From Gammaproteobacteria bacterium (GTDB lineage: Bacteria > Pseudomonadota > Gammaproteobacteria > Pseudomonadales > Cellvibrionaceae), in assembly GCA_004173475.1 (NCBI GenBank), contig SEBU01000001.1:806001-870000 (forward strand): DNA of 64,000 bases. Direction: 5' to 3'. Of this stretch, positions 62,489 to 64,000 are shown in pieces. Under the pieces are notes generated by a model that worked only from the letters and a program-made list of their open reading frames with translations, made no database searches and was not told the origin of the DNA. Made by a program: the position numbers and the translations under genes. Each line of letters starts with the position of its first letter. Positions within the stretch are counted from its first letter, which is position 1.

Positions 62489-64000
62489 GTTATTTTTTTA
62501 GCCTCGCTCGTTGCATCCGGAATGCTCATTTCTTTAAAGGCTCCTCCAGGTATTGCATCAACAACTGCTTCATCATGGCCTGTCGGTAATTTACCACCGG
62601 CAAGCCATAGGGCATTAGCACCGCCTTCGTTTCCTGTCGGCATGCGTATGTTATGGGCGGACGGATTTGGAATTTCAACAACCACCATTTCCGTTCCGGC
62701 CCAGCTGCCTTTAGGTATACCCAATTCTTTCTCTATAAGACCAATATCTCCATCAGTTCGCCGTAACATGTCGTCCATCTGCGTCTTCGACATAACGAAT
62801 TGACCGTCTGCCCGCCCTACTGGATTTCTTCCAAATCTATCGAGTGCCCATTTGGGCGCTATATATGACGCGCCTGGAGAAAACTTCGCAAGGTGTGCAT
62901 CAATATACGATGCTGGCAAATAAGTTGAAGGATGAGGTCTTGATCCATTTGGTAGGGCCTGCGCCGCTTTCATTTTGCGATAGGCCGCGGCCGCGTCTGT
63001 GCTATTTGCAAAATGTCCTTTGGTATTTTTCTGGAAGGTATTCCAGTCGTTGCTACAACTTAACCCGAGGGGATCAAACCAAGTTGTCGAATCTTGCACG
63101 TAAGCATACACAGCGGATCCACCAACAAGTGCAATCGGATCCTGACTCGTATATTGCCCTGCTTCCGGGTCAAAATACCGGAAGCGGTTATAATACAAAC
63201 CTGTTTCACTGTCTTCATATTGGCCAGGGAAACGGAATGGACAAAAATCTTTGTCGCCGCGCAGATTTCTCAATTCGCCCCATACGCTTATGTCCGCAGA
63301 CCAAATCTGTTTGCCACTTCTGTCGAAGATAACATTCGGCGTGCCGAGGTGATCGGTGATTATTGAATAATGTTCATCGCCGATAAGTTTTGCCATAGGT
63401 GCAAAACTGTCTGGCTCAAATAGCCATGTAATAGGCGCTTCTTTTGTGCCTTGGCTAAATGCTTTCGGGGGACCTTGTGAATCCACTTGCTGCAATAAAG
63501 CAAGCCGTTGAGTAATGGCGATCTCGTCAGCTTTGGCCTGCAACTGCGCAAGTGATTGAGTATTAGCGCTATCCGTTTTATGTTCCACCCACTCGTGCAA
63601 TGGATTATGACCATCCCATACCCAGCGAGTGATTTTGTTGTTAAAAAATTTTCGAATGCGTCGTCCAAATGCATCGTATTCAAAAACAACTTCTTTACCA
63701 TCGGGGCGAATAACTTTTGCCATCATGCCTTCGCCATTCCATTCGTAGCGCCAGACTTTGTTGCCCGGTTCCACTTTTGAAATCAAATTACCTTCAGCGT
63801 CGTATGTGTAACGAGTGGTCCCTTTATTTGAATGTACTGCAAGCAATTGCCCTGCAGGACCATATTCGCGATCTTGTTGCGGTAGCGTTTTGAAAAGATT
63901 GCCAACTGCATCGGGCATACGTAAATCAAATGTGTTATCACTGTAGCGAGCAGATAATAAATTTCCTAACGCATCGTGCTGGAAAACTGTTTCGCGATTT
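62485..64000 (-). CDS. RHS-repeat protein with C-terminal toxin domain (5' end outside window)
   Basis: The frame is open from base 64000, so the true start lies beyond the window; about 504 residues are visible. YD/RHS repeats (RYTYDAEGNLI, FEYDAFGRRI, HDALGNLL) lead to the conserved RHS core end RYFDPEAGQYTSQDPI and the PxxxxDPxGL-like cleavage signal ending WFDPLGLS. After it comes a unique C-terminal domain of about 190 residues. Distinct features are GRADGQFVMSK, MPTGNEGGANALW and LPTGHDEAVVD, which could hold catalytic residues, but I cannot place it in a known toxin family. Such proteins are delivered by type VI secretion or other routes and kill competitors. The next gene is the likely immunity gene. 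Confidence 0.9.
   Translation of the reverse strand, partial: NRETVFQHDALGNLLSARYSDNTFDLRMPDAVGNLFKTLPQQDREYGPAGQLLAVHSNKGTTRYTYDAEGNLISKVEPGNKVWRYEWNGEGMMAKVIRPDGKEVVFEYDAFGRRIRKFFNNKITRWVWDGHNPLHEWVEHKTDSANTQSLAQLQAKADEIAITQRLALLQQVDSQGPPKAFSQGTKEAPITWLFEPDSFAPMAKLIGDEHYSIITDHLGTPNVIFDRSGKQIWSADISVWGELRNLRGDKDFCPFRFPGQYEDSETGLYYNRFRYFDPEAGQYTSQDPIALVGGSAVYAYVQDSTTWFDPLGLSCSNDWNTFQKNTKGHFANSTDAAAAYRKMKAAQALPNGSRPHPSTYLPASYIDAHLAKFSPGASYIAPKWALDRFGRNPVGRADGQFVMSKTQMDDMLRRTDGDIGLIEKELGIPKGSWAGTEMVVVEIPNPSAHNIRMPTGNEGGANALWLAGGKLPTGHDEAVVDAIPGGAFKEMSIPDATSEAKKIT

Overview
The window is chromosomal DNA of a Gram-negative gammaproteobacterium. Gene content and order (ftsK, the pst-phoU operon, rplM-rpsI-pet-sspB, kdsD-kdsC-lptCAB-rpoN-hpf-ptsN-rapZ-npr, rng-maf-mreDCB) are those of the Pseudomonas/Cellvibrionales side of the class. 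A PEP-CTERM protein, long PstC/PstA permeases and a sugar-oxidation cluster would suit a Cellvibrio-like saprophyte. The genus is inference. No insertion sequence, prophage or CRISPR array was seen.

Layout. 1-1423: 5' part of ftsK (minus). 1637-4240: FadR-type regulator, SDR sugar dehydrogenase and SMP-30 lactonase, probably an oxidative aldose pathway. 4439-11370: pstS, pstC, pstA, pstB and phoU on the minus strand, with two matching Pho-box candidates and a terminator after pstS. 11509-15972: sspB, a fused cytochrome b/c1 gene, Rieske gene, rpsI and rplM. 16543-19125: AT-rich pair, an EptA-type phosphoethanolamine transferase and an exported protein of unknown function. 19295-23029: zapE, an alpha/beta hydrolase, zapG and degS. 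23101-27585 (minus): mlaC, ibaG, murA, hisG, hisD. 27900-35848 (plus): kdsD to darP, covering LPS precursor and transport genes, sigma-54 and the nitrogen-PTS genes. 35897-44748 (minus): mreBCD, maf, rng and yhdP. 44957-54229: a GGDEF/EAL protein, slyX, a serine hydrolase, yciH, small conserved genes and two MFS transporters. 54372-58602: a PEP-CTERM protein with a sigma-54-type promoter, a thioesterase, aroA, elongator tRNA-Met and a frameshifted thioredoxin-reductase-like gene. 58624-64000: a DUF1810 protein, a possible small membrane protein, an unrecognised 734-residue protein, a putative immunity gene and the C-terminal end of an RHS toxin.

Most of the window is ordinary core genome. The parts most worth attention are the RHS toxin/immunity/734-residue-protein end, the sigma-54 promoter of the PEP-CTERM gene, an apparent ATC start codon in mreC with a strong ribosome binding site, the cytochrome b/c1 fusion with loss of sspA from its usual place, the mlaC gene without mlaFED and mlaB, and the one-base frameshift in the flavoprotein gene.

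No alignments or database searches were possible. Family assignments rest on recognised motifs, length and gene order.
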